Below are positions 23,315 through 32,757 of a stretch of 64,000 bases of DNA, piece by piece (the stretch's first letter is position 1; each line of letters opens with the position of its first letter). This stretch comes from an uncultured Bacteroidales bacterium (GTDB taxonomy: Bacteria; Bacteroidota; Bacteroidia; Bacteroidales; Marinilabiliaceae), in assembly GCA_934699135.1 (NCBI GenBank), contig CAKUVM010000006.1:6875-70874 (forward strand), given 5' to 3'. The notes beneath the pieces are model-generated. The model ran no database searches. It saw only the letters and a program-made list of their open reading frames with translations, and had not been told where the DNA came from. Both the position numbers and the translations under genes were made by a program.

Positions 23315-24556
23315 TTATATGATTGTTTGTAGTTTTTCGGAGATTGAGAATCCCGCCTTGCGCAGGTCGTCCCAGAAGCTGGGGTATGACTTCGATACAA
23401 CGTCTGGGTCCACAATGCACACATTGTCTTGCGCCAACGAGGCCACTGCGAAAGACATTGCCATCCGATGGTCCTTATATGTCGATATGGGATCGGACGA
23501 TGGTTGGCACCGCGTCCCGTCCCACCTTATGCTGTCGTCCCCCACAGCCTCGATTACGAACCCTAGTTTGCGAGTCTCGGCCACGAGGGCGGCAATGCGG
23601 TCGGTCTCCTTGATGCGGAGCGACTGCAAGCCCGAGAAACAGAACTTGATGCCCATGAGGCAGCAGAGTACAATGTAGGTCTGCGCCAAATCGGGCTGAT
23701 TGACAAAACAATACGAGAAAGTGCCGCCATCGGGGGCGTGGCCGGACGAGATGGTGACACCATCGGCCTGATATGTGGTGGAGACGCCCAGGTGCGAGGC
23801 TATGGCCGCGCCCTCGGAGTCGCCCTGCGTGCTGCGCTTGCCCAGACCGAGCAGACGCACCGTGGACCCCGGGCGCAACGCCACCATGGCGTACCAATAT
23901 GACGCCGCGCTCCAATCGGCCTCAACGGTCATCTGCTGATAGACGTATGGAGCCTCCTTGACGGCCAGCACGCCGCCAGCCCATGCCACCTCGGCTCCGA
24001 AAGCCTCCATGAGGCGGCGCGTCATGGTGATGTAGGGCGCGCTGACCACAACCCCCTCCAGCGTGATGGTGAGCCCGCCACGGAGCGTGGGGCCTATCAT
24101 CATGAGAGCGGATATGTATTGGCTGCTGATGCCGCCCGGGAGCGTCAGGTGCCCGCCCGTCAGGCTGCCGCCCTCGATGCGCAACGGCGGGAAACCCTCC
24201 TCGCCTAGGTAGTCTATCTTGGCGCCAAGCTCTCGCAGGGCGTCGACAAGCAGGCCTATGGGACGTTTCTTCATTCTTTCTGACCCCGTTATGACGTGCC
24301 TTCCTGGCCGGGTGGCCAGGAAGGCTGTCAGGAAGCGCATTGACGTGCCGGCGGCCCCGACATCGACGCGCGTGAGGTCGGAGCGCAAGGCTTCTTGCAT
24401 GACGCGGGTGTCGTCAGAATCAGACAGGGCGTCTGGCGTCATGTCAGAACCGCTCAACGCCGTCAGCAGTAGCAGACGGTTGCTGATGCTCTTGGATGTG
24501 GGGAGGCTGATGACGCCGCTCAGGCTCGCCGGGGCTTTGATGACGAATGCAGACAT
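23315..24556 (-). CDS. aroA: 3-phosphoshikimate 1-carboxyvinyltransferase (EPSP synthase)
   Basis: AroA joins shikimate 3-phosphate and phosphoenolpyruvate, the sixth step to chorismate. The 413 residues show LPTSKSISNRLLLLTAL (Lys and Ser of the S3P site), VDVGAAGTSMRFLTAFLA (the G-x-AGT-x-R motif in compact form), SSQYISALMMIGP, and DHRMAMSFAVASL with the catalytic region KETDRIAALVAE before it. This is the short form usual in Bacteroidales. It follows aroB by 37 bases and runs into the GH97 gene. Confidence 0.93.
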   Translation of the reverse strand: MSAFVIKAPASLSGVISLPTSKSISNRLLLLTALSGSDMTPDALSDSDDTRVMQEALRSDLTRVDVGAAGTSMRFLTAFLATRPGRHVITGSERMKKRPIGLLVDALRELGAKIDYLGEEGFPPLRIEGGSLTGGHLTLPGGISSQYISALMMIGPTLRGGLTITLEGVVVSAPYITMTRRLMEAFGAEVAWAGGVLAVKEAPYVYQQMTVEADWSAASYWYAMVALRPGSTVRLLGLGKRSTQGDSEGAAIASHLGVSTTYQADGVTISSGHAPDGGTFSYCFVNQPDLAQTYIVLCCLMGIKFCFSGLQSLRIKETDRIAALVAETRKLGFVIEAVGDDSIRWDGTRCQPSSDPISTYKDHRMAMSFAVASLAQDNVCIVDPDVVSKSYPSFWDDLRKAGFSISEKLQTII

Positions 24557-24593
24557 GTTGTTATGAGAATGACGCAGATGTTTCTGTATGCCT

Positions 24594-25658
24594 TTAAATG
24601 CCGAGATATTGGTTCAGCACGGCCTCAATCTCTCCCTCCGTGGCCGTCTGGTTGACCAGCACGTCCCCCACACTGGGCAAGAGGGTGAAGTTGATTCCGC
24701 GGGTGTCGTTTTTCTTGTCGTGCCTCATCAGTTCCAGCAGCTCCGGCGCGTCGGCCATGGTCACCCGCGGCTTGCCGTAAAGACGGCAGACCCTGCGCGC
24801 CAGGCTGTCGGCCACGGAGGCCGGCAACCCCGCCTTGTCGCGGCTGAGCAAAATCTCGCACACCATGCCGTAGGCCACGGCCACGCCGTGAAGCACAGGG
24901 CGCCCGTGACGCATGGCGAAGGTCTCGAAGGCATGGCCGAAAGTGTGGCCGAAGTTGAGAGCCTTGCGCAAGCCTCGCTCTTGCGGGTCGGCCTTGACGA
25001 AGTAGTCCTTGATCATGATGGAGCGGCCCACGAGCCTGTGCAGGGCCTCATAGTCCACATTGTCAAAGTCGAAAGAGAGGAGGGCCTCGAGTTCGTCCTT
25101 GTCATGAATAAGCGCGTGCTTGATCATCTCGGCGAAGCCGGAGAGCATGTTGGCTCGATCCAAGGTGCGGAGGAAGTCGGCGTTTATCAGCACATGGCTG
25201 GCCATGGCGAAGACGCCGATCTCATTTTTCAGCGAGCCTAGGTTCATCCCCGTCTTCCCTCCCAACGACGCGTCGACCTGCGCCAAGAGCGTGGTCGGGA
25301 TGTTGATGAATTCTATGCCGCGCTTAAATGTGGCGGCGCAAAAACCGCCCAAGTCACATGGCATTCCGCCACCCAGATTGACAAGCAGAGCCTTGCGCGT
25401 GGCCCCGTGCGAGCTCAGGCTCTCCCATATTTTCAGCGCGGAGGTGTAGTCTTTATGGTCGTCGGACGAAGGGATGACTATCACGTGCCCCTCCGGCACC
25501 ACGCCCGCCCCGCCTATTGCCGGCAGGCAGTGGGCGAAAGACCCCTCATCTGTCAAGAGGAATGTCTGCCCCGGGTCACGATCTTGGAGCAGCTCGGCCA
25601 AGTCGGCTCGGACGTTGACCGAGGCGTAGACGTGGCAATCATCTGATATTATGTTCAT
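24594..25658 (-). CDS. aroB: 3-dehydroquinate synthase
   Basis: AroB makes 3-dehydroquinate from DAHP using NAD and a divalent metal, the second shikimate step. Seen in the 354 residues are the NAD-binding GGGMPCDLGGFCAATFKRGI, the loop IPTTLLAQVDASLGGKTGMN, metal ligands in EMIKHALIHD and NFGHTFGHAFE, and RHDKKNDTRGINFTLL. Its ATG overlaps the stop of the upstream membrane protein (ATGA), so the two are translationally coupled. With aroA it gives two shikimate steps in one run. Confidence 0.94.
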   Translation of the reverse strand: MNIISDDCHVYASVNVRADLAELLQDRDPGQTFLLTDEGSFAHCLPAIGGAGVVPEGHVIVIPSSDDHKDYTSALKIWESLSSHGATRKALLVNLGGGMPCDLGGFCAATFKRGIEFINIPTTLLAQVDASLGGKTGMNLGSLKNEIGVFAMASHVLINADFLRTLDRANMLSGFAEMIKHALIHDKDELEALLSFDFDNVDYEALHRLVGRSIMIKDYFVKADPQERGLRKALNFGHTFGHAFETFAMRHGRPVLHGVAVAYGMVCEILLSRDKAGLPASVADSLARRVCRLYGKPRVTMADAPELLELMRHDKKNDTRGINFTLLPSVGDVLVNQTATEGEIEAVLNQYLGI

Positions 25659-26113
25659 TGTCTTCTTGTTGCGTTTTGTTTTAGGGTGTCAATGAGCCTG
25701 CGTCTGACCTTTGCCGGCACCATTGTCAGCCCAATGCGGGCGGTCTTGTGGTGGCCGAAGTGGCTCACGTAGTGAATGGTGAGGTAGTGGAAGAAAATGA
25801 ATGACACTTTGTTCCAAGACGTTATGCGGCTCATGTCTATGGAATAGGTGGCCACCCTGCCCTTGCGATTGAATATCTGTTGGCACGAAATGTCTATAAA
25901 ACTGTCTCCAACGGATATGCCCACGTCGCAAAACCCGCCCGTGAGGCACAGCAGCATGACGATGACGAAGACGCACAGGCAAGCCCACCGGTGCTCGGTG
26001 AGCCCATCGGCTTCGCACTCAAAGGCCACCACCGTCAAAATTCCCAACACGGCCAATATGACCCTCATCGAGGCCCTGGCCAGCGAAGCGCGGCGCCGAT
26101 CTTGATATTGCAT
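25655..26113 (-). CDS. Two-helix membrane protein, unknown
   Basis: The 152 residues begin MQYQDRRRASLARASMRV and have two membrane helices (about 16-32 and 42-62) followed by a soluble domain of beta strands (DVGISVGDSFIDISC, GRVATYSIDMSRITSW, FFHYLTIHYVSHFG, RIGLTMVPAKVRRRLIDTL), a pattern like bacterial PH-type membrane domains. I cannot name it. It overlaps aroB by four bases and lies 30 bases after the YwqK-like gene. Confidence 0.65.
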   Translation of the reverse strand: MQYQDRRRASLARASMRVILAVLGILTVVAFECEADGLTEHRWACLCVFVIVMLLCLTGGFCDVGISVGDSFIDISCQQIFNRKGRVATYSIDMSRITSWNKVSFIFFHYLTIHYVSHFGHHKTARIGLTMVPAKVRRRLIDTLKQNATRRQ

Positions 26114-26143
26114 TTGCGTCTGTATGTTATGTGTGTGTTCGCT

Positions 26144-26914
26144 TTATTTCCTCACAGTGCTGACAAGCTTGCCATCGGCATACCTCTCCGTCTTGGAGAG
26201 GCGGCCCGTAGAGTCGTAGAAATACCTGACGCCCGAGATCAGTTTTCCGTTCTTGAACTGCCCCACCTGCTCCTTTCGCCCGCTGGCGTCGTAGATGGTG
26301 AAGTTGCCCGTGCCGTGAAACTCCTTGCCGGTCGAGCCGTGCTCCGCGGGCAGGTCAATTTGTTGGGAACCCTGATATTTGCCGCTGGCGTCATAGTTCC
26401 GCTCCATAATCTTGCGTCCGTCCTCGTTGAATATGGAGAGGGCGCCGTTTATCCTTCCGGCCTCCCATCTGCCCTCGAACATCTTCTGGCCGTTCTCGTG
26501 AAAGTAGGTCTGCGTCCCGACGCGCTGCCCTTTGGCGTCGTAGCTGAAAGAGCAGGACTTGTTGCCGTTGGCGTAGAATCTTTCATACTCGCCCTCCCAG
26601 TGGTCAACGTTCCACGTGCCTGTCTCCATTATCGAGCCATCGGGGAAGTAATATGTGGCCTTGCCTTTGGGCACCCCCATGGAGAAGGTGACCCTGGAGC
26701 GCACCACCCCGTCTGGCGACGTGGTGACCCACTCGCCATTTTTCTTGCCGGCCTCATAGAGCCCCTCGTCCACCTTGCCGTTGCGGCCCTCAAGCCGCCA
26801 GCGTCCCTGGCGTTTGCCGTCCACAAGCTGGTTTTGCGGCTCACCCTCAGCCTGCGCCAGCGCGGGAGCCGACAGCAAGACAGCCAAGGCTAAAGACAAT
26901 ACAACTCTGAACAT
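26144..26914 (-). CDS. Secreted MORN-repeat protein, YwqK family
   Basis: A signal peptide (cleaved near ALAQAEG) precedes about ten copies of a ~22-residue MORN-type beta hairpin with the pattern Y-x-x-G-x-x-x-G-x-W/Y: WRLEGRNGKVDEGLYEAG, YYFPDGSIMETGTW, YFHENGQKMFEGRWEAG, IFNEDGRKIMERNYDASG and YFYDSTGRLSKTERYADG. This is the YwqK antitoxin-like family, frequent in Bacteroidota as exported proteins of unknown role. No toxin partner is beside it. The -7 box TATATTTG lies 19 bases before the ATG, divergent from the M23 peptidase. Confidence 0.75.
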   Translation of the reverse strand: MFRVVLSLALAVLLSAPALAQAEGEPQNQLVDGKRQGRWRLEGRNGKVDEGLYEAGKKNGEWVTTSPDGVVRSRVTFSMGVPKGKATYYFPDGSIMETGTWNVDHWEGEYERFYANGNKSCSFSYDAKGQRVGTQTYFHENGQKMFEGRWEAGRINGALSIFNEDGRKIMERNYDASGKYQGSQQIDLPAEHGSTGKEFHGTGNFTIYDASGRKEQVGQFKNGKLISGVRYFYDSTGRLSKTERYADGKLVSTVRK

Positions 26915-26933
26915 TTTTACACTATTAGGGTAG

Positions 26934-26941
26934 CAAATATA
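26934..26941 (-). promoter_or_regulatory. -7 box of the YwqK-like gene
   Basis: TATATTTG on the minus strand, 19 bases from the ATG. No good TTG upstream. Confidence 0.45.
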
Positions 26942-26999
26942 ACGAAATTTACAGATATGTCAGGGCCTGCGCCCTACAATATTTGCCGCCATCGCCGCC

Positions 27000-27028
27000 T
27001 TGGTTTTCAGATAATATGTCTACTTTTG
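27000..27028 (+). promoter_or_regulatory. Promoter of the M23 peptidase
   Basis: TTG at 27000-27002, 18 bases, TACTTTTG at 27021-27028. Only seven bases separate the box from the ATG, so little or no leader is left. Confidence 0.6.
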
Positions 27029-27035
27029 GAACACC

Positions 27036-27947
27036 ATGTCTAGTAGTGCGAAGAAAGAAAGCAAGCTGCACCGGATTCTCCGGATGACAGTGATTGTGGA
27101 CAAATCGTTTGAGCAACTCTTCACCATACGCTTCACGCCCGTGGGCCTCGCCGTGGGCATAGGGGCCTCGGCCATCCTGCTCATCGCGGGCGTGACGGTG
27201 CTGATAGCCTTCACCGGCCTGCGCGAGTACATCCCGGGATACCCTACGGGCGAGGAGCGACTGGAAATAATTCATAACCTGCAGAAAGCCGACTCGCTGG
27301 CCAACGAGGTGGCCCTGAGGGACAACATGCTCCACAACCTCCGCATAGTCCTGAGCGGCGAAGACGCGCCAGACGGCGAAGCCCCGGCCAAGGGAGACAA
27401 AGGACTGCTGACGAAGCAGAGCCTGGCCAACCTGAACCGCGCCAAAAGCGACAAGGAGACCGAGTTCCTCTCCGACATCGAGTCAGACGCCAAATATGAC
27501 GTGGACGATGATGATGTTGACGGCGAGCCCATTGTGGATTCCGAGCTCGAGTCCACATTCTTCTTCAGCCCCCTGAAGGGCGTGGTGACGGACAGGTTTG
27601 GCGTCCGGGACGGCCATCTGGGCGTTGACGTGACGGCCTCGGAGGGCACCCCCGTCATGAGCGCGTTGGCGGGCACCGTGGTCTTTGCCGAATGGACCGT
27701 GCAGACGGGCTATGTGATCATGGTTCAGCATGACAACCATCTGCTCTCGATATACAAGCACAACGCCAGGCTGCTGAAGCGCCAAGGCGGGCGAGTGAAA
27801 GCAGGCGAGGCCATAGCCCTGGTGGGCAACTCCGGCGAGCTGACCACCGGCCCCCACCTCCACTTCGAGCTGTGGTACAAGGGCGCGCCGCTCAACCCCG
27901 AGAACTACATTGAGTTCGAGAACAGCAAAAGGCCCGGCGAGGAATAG
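27036..27947 (+). CDS. M23 peptidoglycan endopeptidase, membrane-anchored
   Basis: The 303 residues have a short cytoplasmic start (MSSSAKKESKLHR), one membrane helix (about 38-59), a periplasmic coiled-coil (70-105), an acidic linker (DVDDDDVDGE) and a LytM/M23 domain (about 178-295). Zinc ligands are His194 and Asp198 (GHLGVDV) and His276 (GPHLHFE), with His274 beside it, so it should cut peptide crosslinks in peptidoglycan. Similar proteins lie next to alaS in many Bacteroidales; here alaS is 11 kb away. dxr follows 52 bases later on the same strand. Confidence 0.88.
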   Translation: MSSSAKKESKLHRILRMTVIVDKSFEQLFTIRFTPVGLAVGIGASAILLIAGVTVLIAFTGLREYIPGYPTGEERLEIIHNLQKADSLANEVALRDNMLHNLRIVLSGEDAPDGEAPAKGDKGLLTKQSLANLNRAKSDKETEFLSDIESDAKYDVDDDDVDGEPIVDSELESTFFFSPLKGVVTDRFGVRDGHLGVDVTASEGTPVMSALAGTVVFAEWTVQTGYVIMVQHDNHLLSIYKHNARLLKRQGGRVKAGEAIALVGNSGELTTGPHLHFELWYKGAPLNPENYIEFENSKRPGEE

Positions 27948-27999
27948 GCGGCTCGAAGCGGCAAAAGAACAGAACTCCCGATTTTTTAGAGACATTCCC

Positions 28000-29205
<1,206 letters not shown>

Positions 29206-29219
29206 CGCCCCGACAGCCA

Positions 29220-29250
29220 TTGAAAAACCAACAGATTTCAACTATCTTTG
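29220..29250 (+). promoter_or_regulatory. Promoter of the propeller-SpoIIE gene
   Basis: TTG at 29220-29222, 20 bases, TATCTTTG at 29243-29250. The following start must therefore be GTG 29280 or 29304, not an upstream codon inside dxr. Confidence 0.65.
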
Positions 29251-29279
29251 AAAGACAGGGATCAGTCACACAGTCAGGA

Positions 29280-32200
29280 GTGAGCAGCAGAGCCAACATA
29301 GACGTGCGCAAGGATGCCGGCATCCCACTGCCAGAGAGGCCACACGGCCCCGCCTGGCGCGCCGCCGCTTTGGCCACAAGCCTCGCGCTGACCGTCTCGG
29401 CAGGCCACGCGCAGACGCCGCCCACAGAGATGCCGCCCATGCGGATATGCAACTTTGAGCAGCTAGACACCGACAGGGGCTTGAGCAGCAACACGGTGAA
29501 CGTGGTATATTGCGACGCCATGGGCCTGATGTGGATTGGCACGGAAGACGGCCTCAACACATTCGACGGCTACACCATCCGCAGCTTTAAGCCCAACCAC
29601 AACGACACCACGTCTATTGACGGCAAGCAGGTGCTGGGCATAGGCGAGTTCAACCCCAACAAGATAACCGTGGCCCTTGGTGACGGCGGCATCAACATAT
29701 ACAACAAACGCACCGGAATCTTCTCCCGCAACAGGCAAGAAGACTTTATGCAGCCGCGCGACGTCCAGAGCTCATTTGGCCTCTGCGGCGTGGGCGACGA
29801 CATATATGCCGTGTTTCCTGAGTGCGTCATAAAGCGCAACAGGCTGACAGGCAGAATCCGGCGCATAGACCTGCCCAAGAAGATGCCACAGAGCGGCATC
29901 CGCTGGGGCCGCATGAAGATGACCCTCATGCCGGGCGGAGACGGCCGCGTGGCCATACACACCGGCACAAAGTCTGTCAGCATGATGGACACGCGCTATG
30001 AGAACATTGTCGAGGAGAAGTTTGACAACCTCTTCATCTACAGCATTGCCCCGCTAGACGACAGCCGCCTGGCCTTGGCCACGCGCACGGGCCTCTTCTC
30101 CTACGACTTCCGCGCCAAAGAGCTGACTCCGACCCCAATCTTGCAAGGAGAGCTGGTGCAAGCCGTCACGCGAAACGATGATGGCGACCTCTGGGTGGCC
30201 TATGCCGGCAACAAACTGCTGAAATGGAGCCCGTCACAAAACAAGATCGTGAGGGTGGAGAACAGCCGCAGATTCCTCAACAAACAAACGCGAGTAAACG
30301 ACCTCTTTGAAGACGAGAACGGGCTGCTGTGGGTGGCCACGAGCAACAGCGGCCTCATTAAGCTAGACACCAAAAAGCTCAAGATAACCACCAAATTCAT
30401 AGACGTGGACATGCCCTTAGACCACCTCACGAACGACATATCGGCCTCCGACGCCAACACCATATGGGCGGCGTGCGGCACGAACGGGCTGGTGAGGGTG
30501 GACCTGGCGTCGCGGACATCGACGGTGATAGACGTGCCGCACCAAAACGTCAAGAGCGTCTTGGCGCGAGCCAACGGCACCATACTGCTCGGCACAACGC
30601 GCCGGCTGATGCGCTACACGCCCGCCACGGGCTGTATGGAGAGCATTGAGATTCATGAGCATACGGCCGACTCGGCAGGCCGCGTGATGATAAGGAACAT
30701 AAACGAGGACTGCCTTGGCAACATATGGCTCTCCACACAGCTCGGGCTATACCGCTTCAACGGCGTGAACTTCGAGCTTATGCAATCAGACAAGGGCGGC
30801 AACTTTGTGTTCAACAGCGCGATGGAGGACTCTGACGGGCGGATTTGGGCCGGCTCCTGCTCCGGGGCCTTGGTGAGAGACGCGAGCGGAGGGCCTTTCC
30901 GGCGCATCGGCAAACAATGGACCGGGCGCAACGACGAGGGCGTACTTTGCATAGCGGAACACAAAGGCAGAATCTTCATGGGGTCGTCTGACGGCGTGAT
31001 GGTGTTTGACAAGCGGACGTGCGAGGAGGCGGACAACTCGATATTCGCCACTTTCGCCAACAAGATGATATACAGCATTGTCTGCGACGCTAACGGCATA
31101 GTGTGGCTCAACACAAGCTCCGGAGTCGGCTATGTTGACCTCAACTACAGCAACGTCTACACCTTCGGCAACTCCGACGGACTGTACAACGAGGGCAACG
31201 AATGCCATAAGTTCACCGTGGCCAAAGACATGATATACTTTGGCCAAGTGACAGCCATCAACGCAATAGACACCCGCCACATATCATTCAACACGCGGAT
31301 GCCCAAGACGTTCGTGTCTGAGGTCGTCTATGGCCAAAGCGGATTGGAGGAGACCATGAAGATGAGGGATGACACAACATTCTCTCACAAATATTTGGCC
31401 AACGCCTCCACCAAGATTCGCCTGGCCTCGTCAGACTATTCGGTGCCGAGCCGCAACCTGTTCATGTATAAGCTGGATGACAACGAGTGGGTGCAGTTGG
31501 GCAACTCCAACGAAATCTTGCTGTCGGGCATCATGCCAGGCACATACCGCATAAGGCTGCGCTCGTCAAACGCAGACAAGACGTGGAGCTACGACGTCAA
31601 GACCGTCTACATCTACATCGAGTCGCCACTGTGGCTGTCTCGCCCCGCCATGATCTTCTACGCCATATGGCTCATGTCCATCATATGGCTCTTCCTCAAC
31701 CTCCGCTTCCGCAACATAAACAAGCGGATGAAGTTGGCCGAGGCCGAAGCCAAATCAAAAAGCATTGTGGAAGACCAGCGCAACAAGCTGGCCGTGGCCG
31801 TCAACGAGCAGCGCGCCAGCTTCAACTACGCCAAGAGAATCCAAGACGCCCTGATGCCGGAGGTGAAGAGCGTGGAGAAGAAGTTCATAAAATTCTTTGT
31901 TCTCTACCGCCCCAAAGACATTGTGAGCGGGGATTTCTACACGTTCTACCACCGCGACGGCATGTCTTTCGTGGTGTCGGCAGACTGCACCGGCCACGGA
32001 GTGCCTGGCGCCTTCATCTCCATTTTGGGCATCGACCACATCAGCAACATAATAATGCAGCAGAAGGTGGATGACGCCGGCGAGATCTTGACACACCTGC
32101 AAGCCGAGTTGCGCGAGGCGGTCTCGAAAATAGGCTCCGATGAGTTTAACGACGGAATGGACATAACGATATGCGTGGTGCACCATGCCGAGATGCGCAT

Positions 32201-32576
32201 CAACTTCGCCGGTGCCATGAACGACCTCTACATAATCCGCAACAACGAGGTGCTGGAGTTCCACGGAGAGAGGAAGTCAATAGGGACAGACTTGACAATG
32301 GACAACAGCCGCCCCGCTACTGTGTTCCACAGCCGCGACATAGAGTGCCAGCCTGGCGACATGATGTATATGTTCTCCGACGGCTATTGCGACCAGTTTG
32401 GCGGCCCGGAGCAAAAGAAATTTAAAGTCAGGAGGTTTAAGAACCTGCTGCTCAACATCCACAAGCTGCCGGCCAACGACCAGAAAATGCTCCTGAACCA
32501 GAAACTCGTAGAGTGGATGGGCGGGTGCGAGCAGACCGACGACATATCCGTCATAGGCTTTGAGCCGTGGGCCTGA
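29280..32576 (+). CDS. Two-component-type propeller sensor with SpoIIE phosphatase output
   Basis: The frame is open from inside dxr, but a promoter at 29220-29250 sets the start at GTG 29280 (1098 residues) or GTG 29304. After a signal region (ALATSLALTVSAGHAQ) come repeated ligand-sensing propeller blades of the Reg_prop type (GLSSNTVNVVYCDAMGLMWIGT, DLWVAYAGNK, GLLWVATSNSGL, GNIWLSTQLGLY), a Y_Y_Y domain (LMYK-like LFMYKLDDNEW, GTYRIRLRSSN), one membrane helix (about 786-806), a coiled coil, and a SpoIIE/PP2C domain (about 843-1098). Metal-binding Asp are present: DIVSGDFY, SADCTGHGVPGAF, YMFSDGYCD and TDDISVIGF. So a hybrid two-component sensor body drives a Ser/Thr phosphatase instead of a kinase. 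Confidence 0.85.
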   Translation: MSSRANIDVRKDAGIPLPERPHGPAWRAAALATSLALTVSAGHAQTPPTEMPPMRICNFEQLDTDRGLSSNTVNVVYCDAMGLMWIGTEDGLNTFDGYTIRSFKPNHNDTTSIDGKQVLGIGEFNPNKITVALGDGGINIYNKRTGIFSRNRQEDFMQPRDVQSSFGLCGVGDDIYAVFPECVIKRNRLTGRIRRIDLPKKMPQSGIRWGRMKMTLMPGGDGRVAIHTGTKSVSMMDTRYENIVEEKFDNLFIYSIAPLDDSRLALATRTGLFSYDFRAKELTPTPILQGELVQAVTRNDDGDLWVAYAGNKLLKWSPSQNKIVRVENSRRFLNKQTRVNDLFEDENGLLWVATSNSGLIKLDTKKLKITTKFIDVDMPLDHLTNDISASDANTIWAACGTNGLVRVDLASRTSTVIDVPHQNVKSVLARANGTILLGTTRRLMRYTPATGCMESIEIHEHTADSAGRVMIRNINEDCLGNIWLSTQLGLYRFNGVNFELMQSDKGGNFVFNSAMEDSDGRIWAGSCSGALVRDASGGPFRRIGKQWTGRNDEGVLCIAEHKGRIFMGSSDGVMVFDKRTCEEADNSIFATFANKMIYSIVCDANGIVWLNTSSGVGYVDLNYSNVYTFGNSDGLYNEGNECHKFTVAKDMIYFGQVTAINAIDTRHISFNTRMPKTFVSEVVYGQSGLEETMKMRDDTTFSHKYLANASTKIRLASSDYSVPSRNLFMYKLDDNEWVQLGNSNEILLSGIMPGTYRIRLRSSNADKTWSYDVKTVYIYIESPLWLSRPAMIFYAIWLMSIIWLFLNLRFRNINKRMKLAEAEAKSKSIVEDQRNKLAVAVNEQRASFNYAKRIQDALMPEVKSVEKKFIKFFVLYRPKDIVSGDFYTFYHRDGMSFVVSADCTGHGVPGAFISILGIDHISNIIMQQKVDDAGEILTHLQAELREAVSKIGSDEFNDGMDITICVVHHAEMRINFAGAMNDLYIIRNNEVLEFHGERKSIGTDLTMDNSRPATVFHSRDIECQPGDMMYMFSDGYCDQFGGPEQKKFKVRRFKNLLLNIHKLPANDQKMLLNQKLVEWMGGCEQTDDISVIGFEPWA

Positions 32577-32757
32577 CGCGGAATCCCTGCATAGGTTGCG
32601 ACAATAAACAACACGCACTTACATATTTTCATAAGAAAAAGCTACATCTATAGATAGACTAAAATCCCTGATAAGTCATACAACTCCCTCCTAACGATGT
32701 TACCACAAAATATACGCCTGCTTGCAACGCTAAGATTAACTATAGCCAAAAATATTT

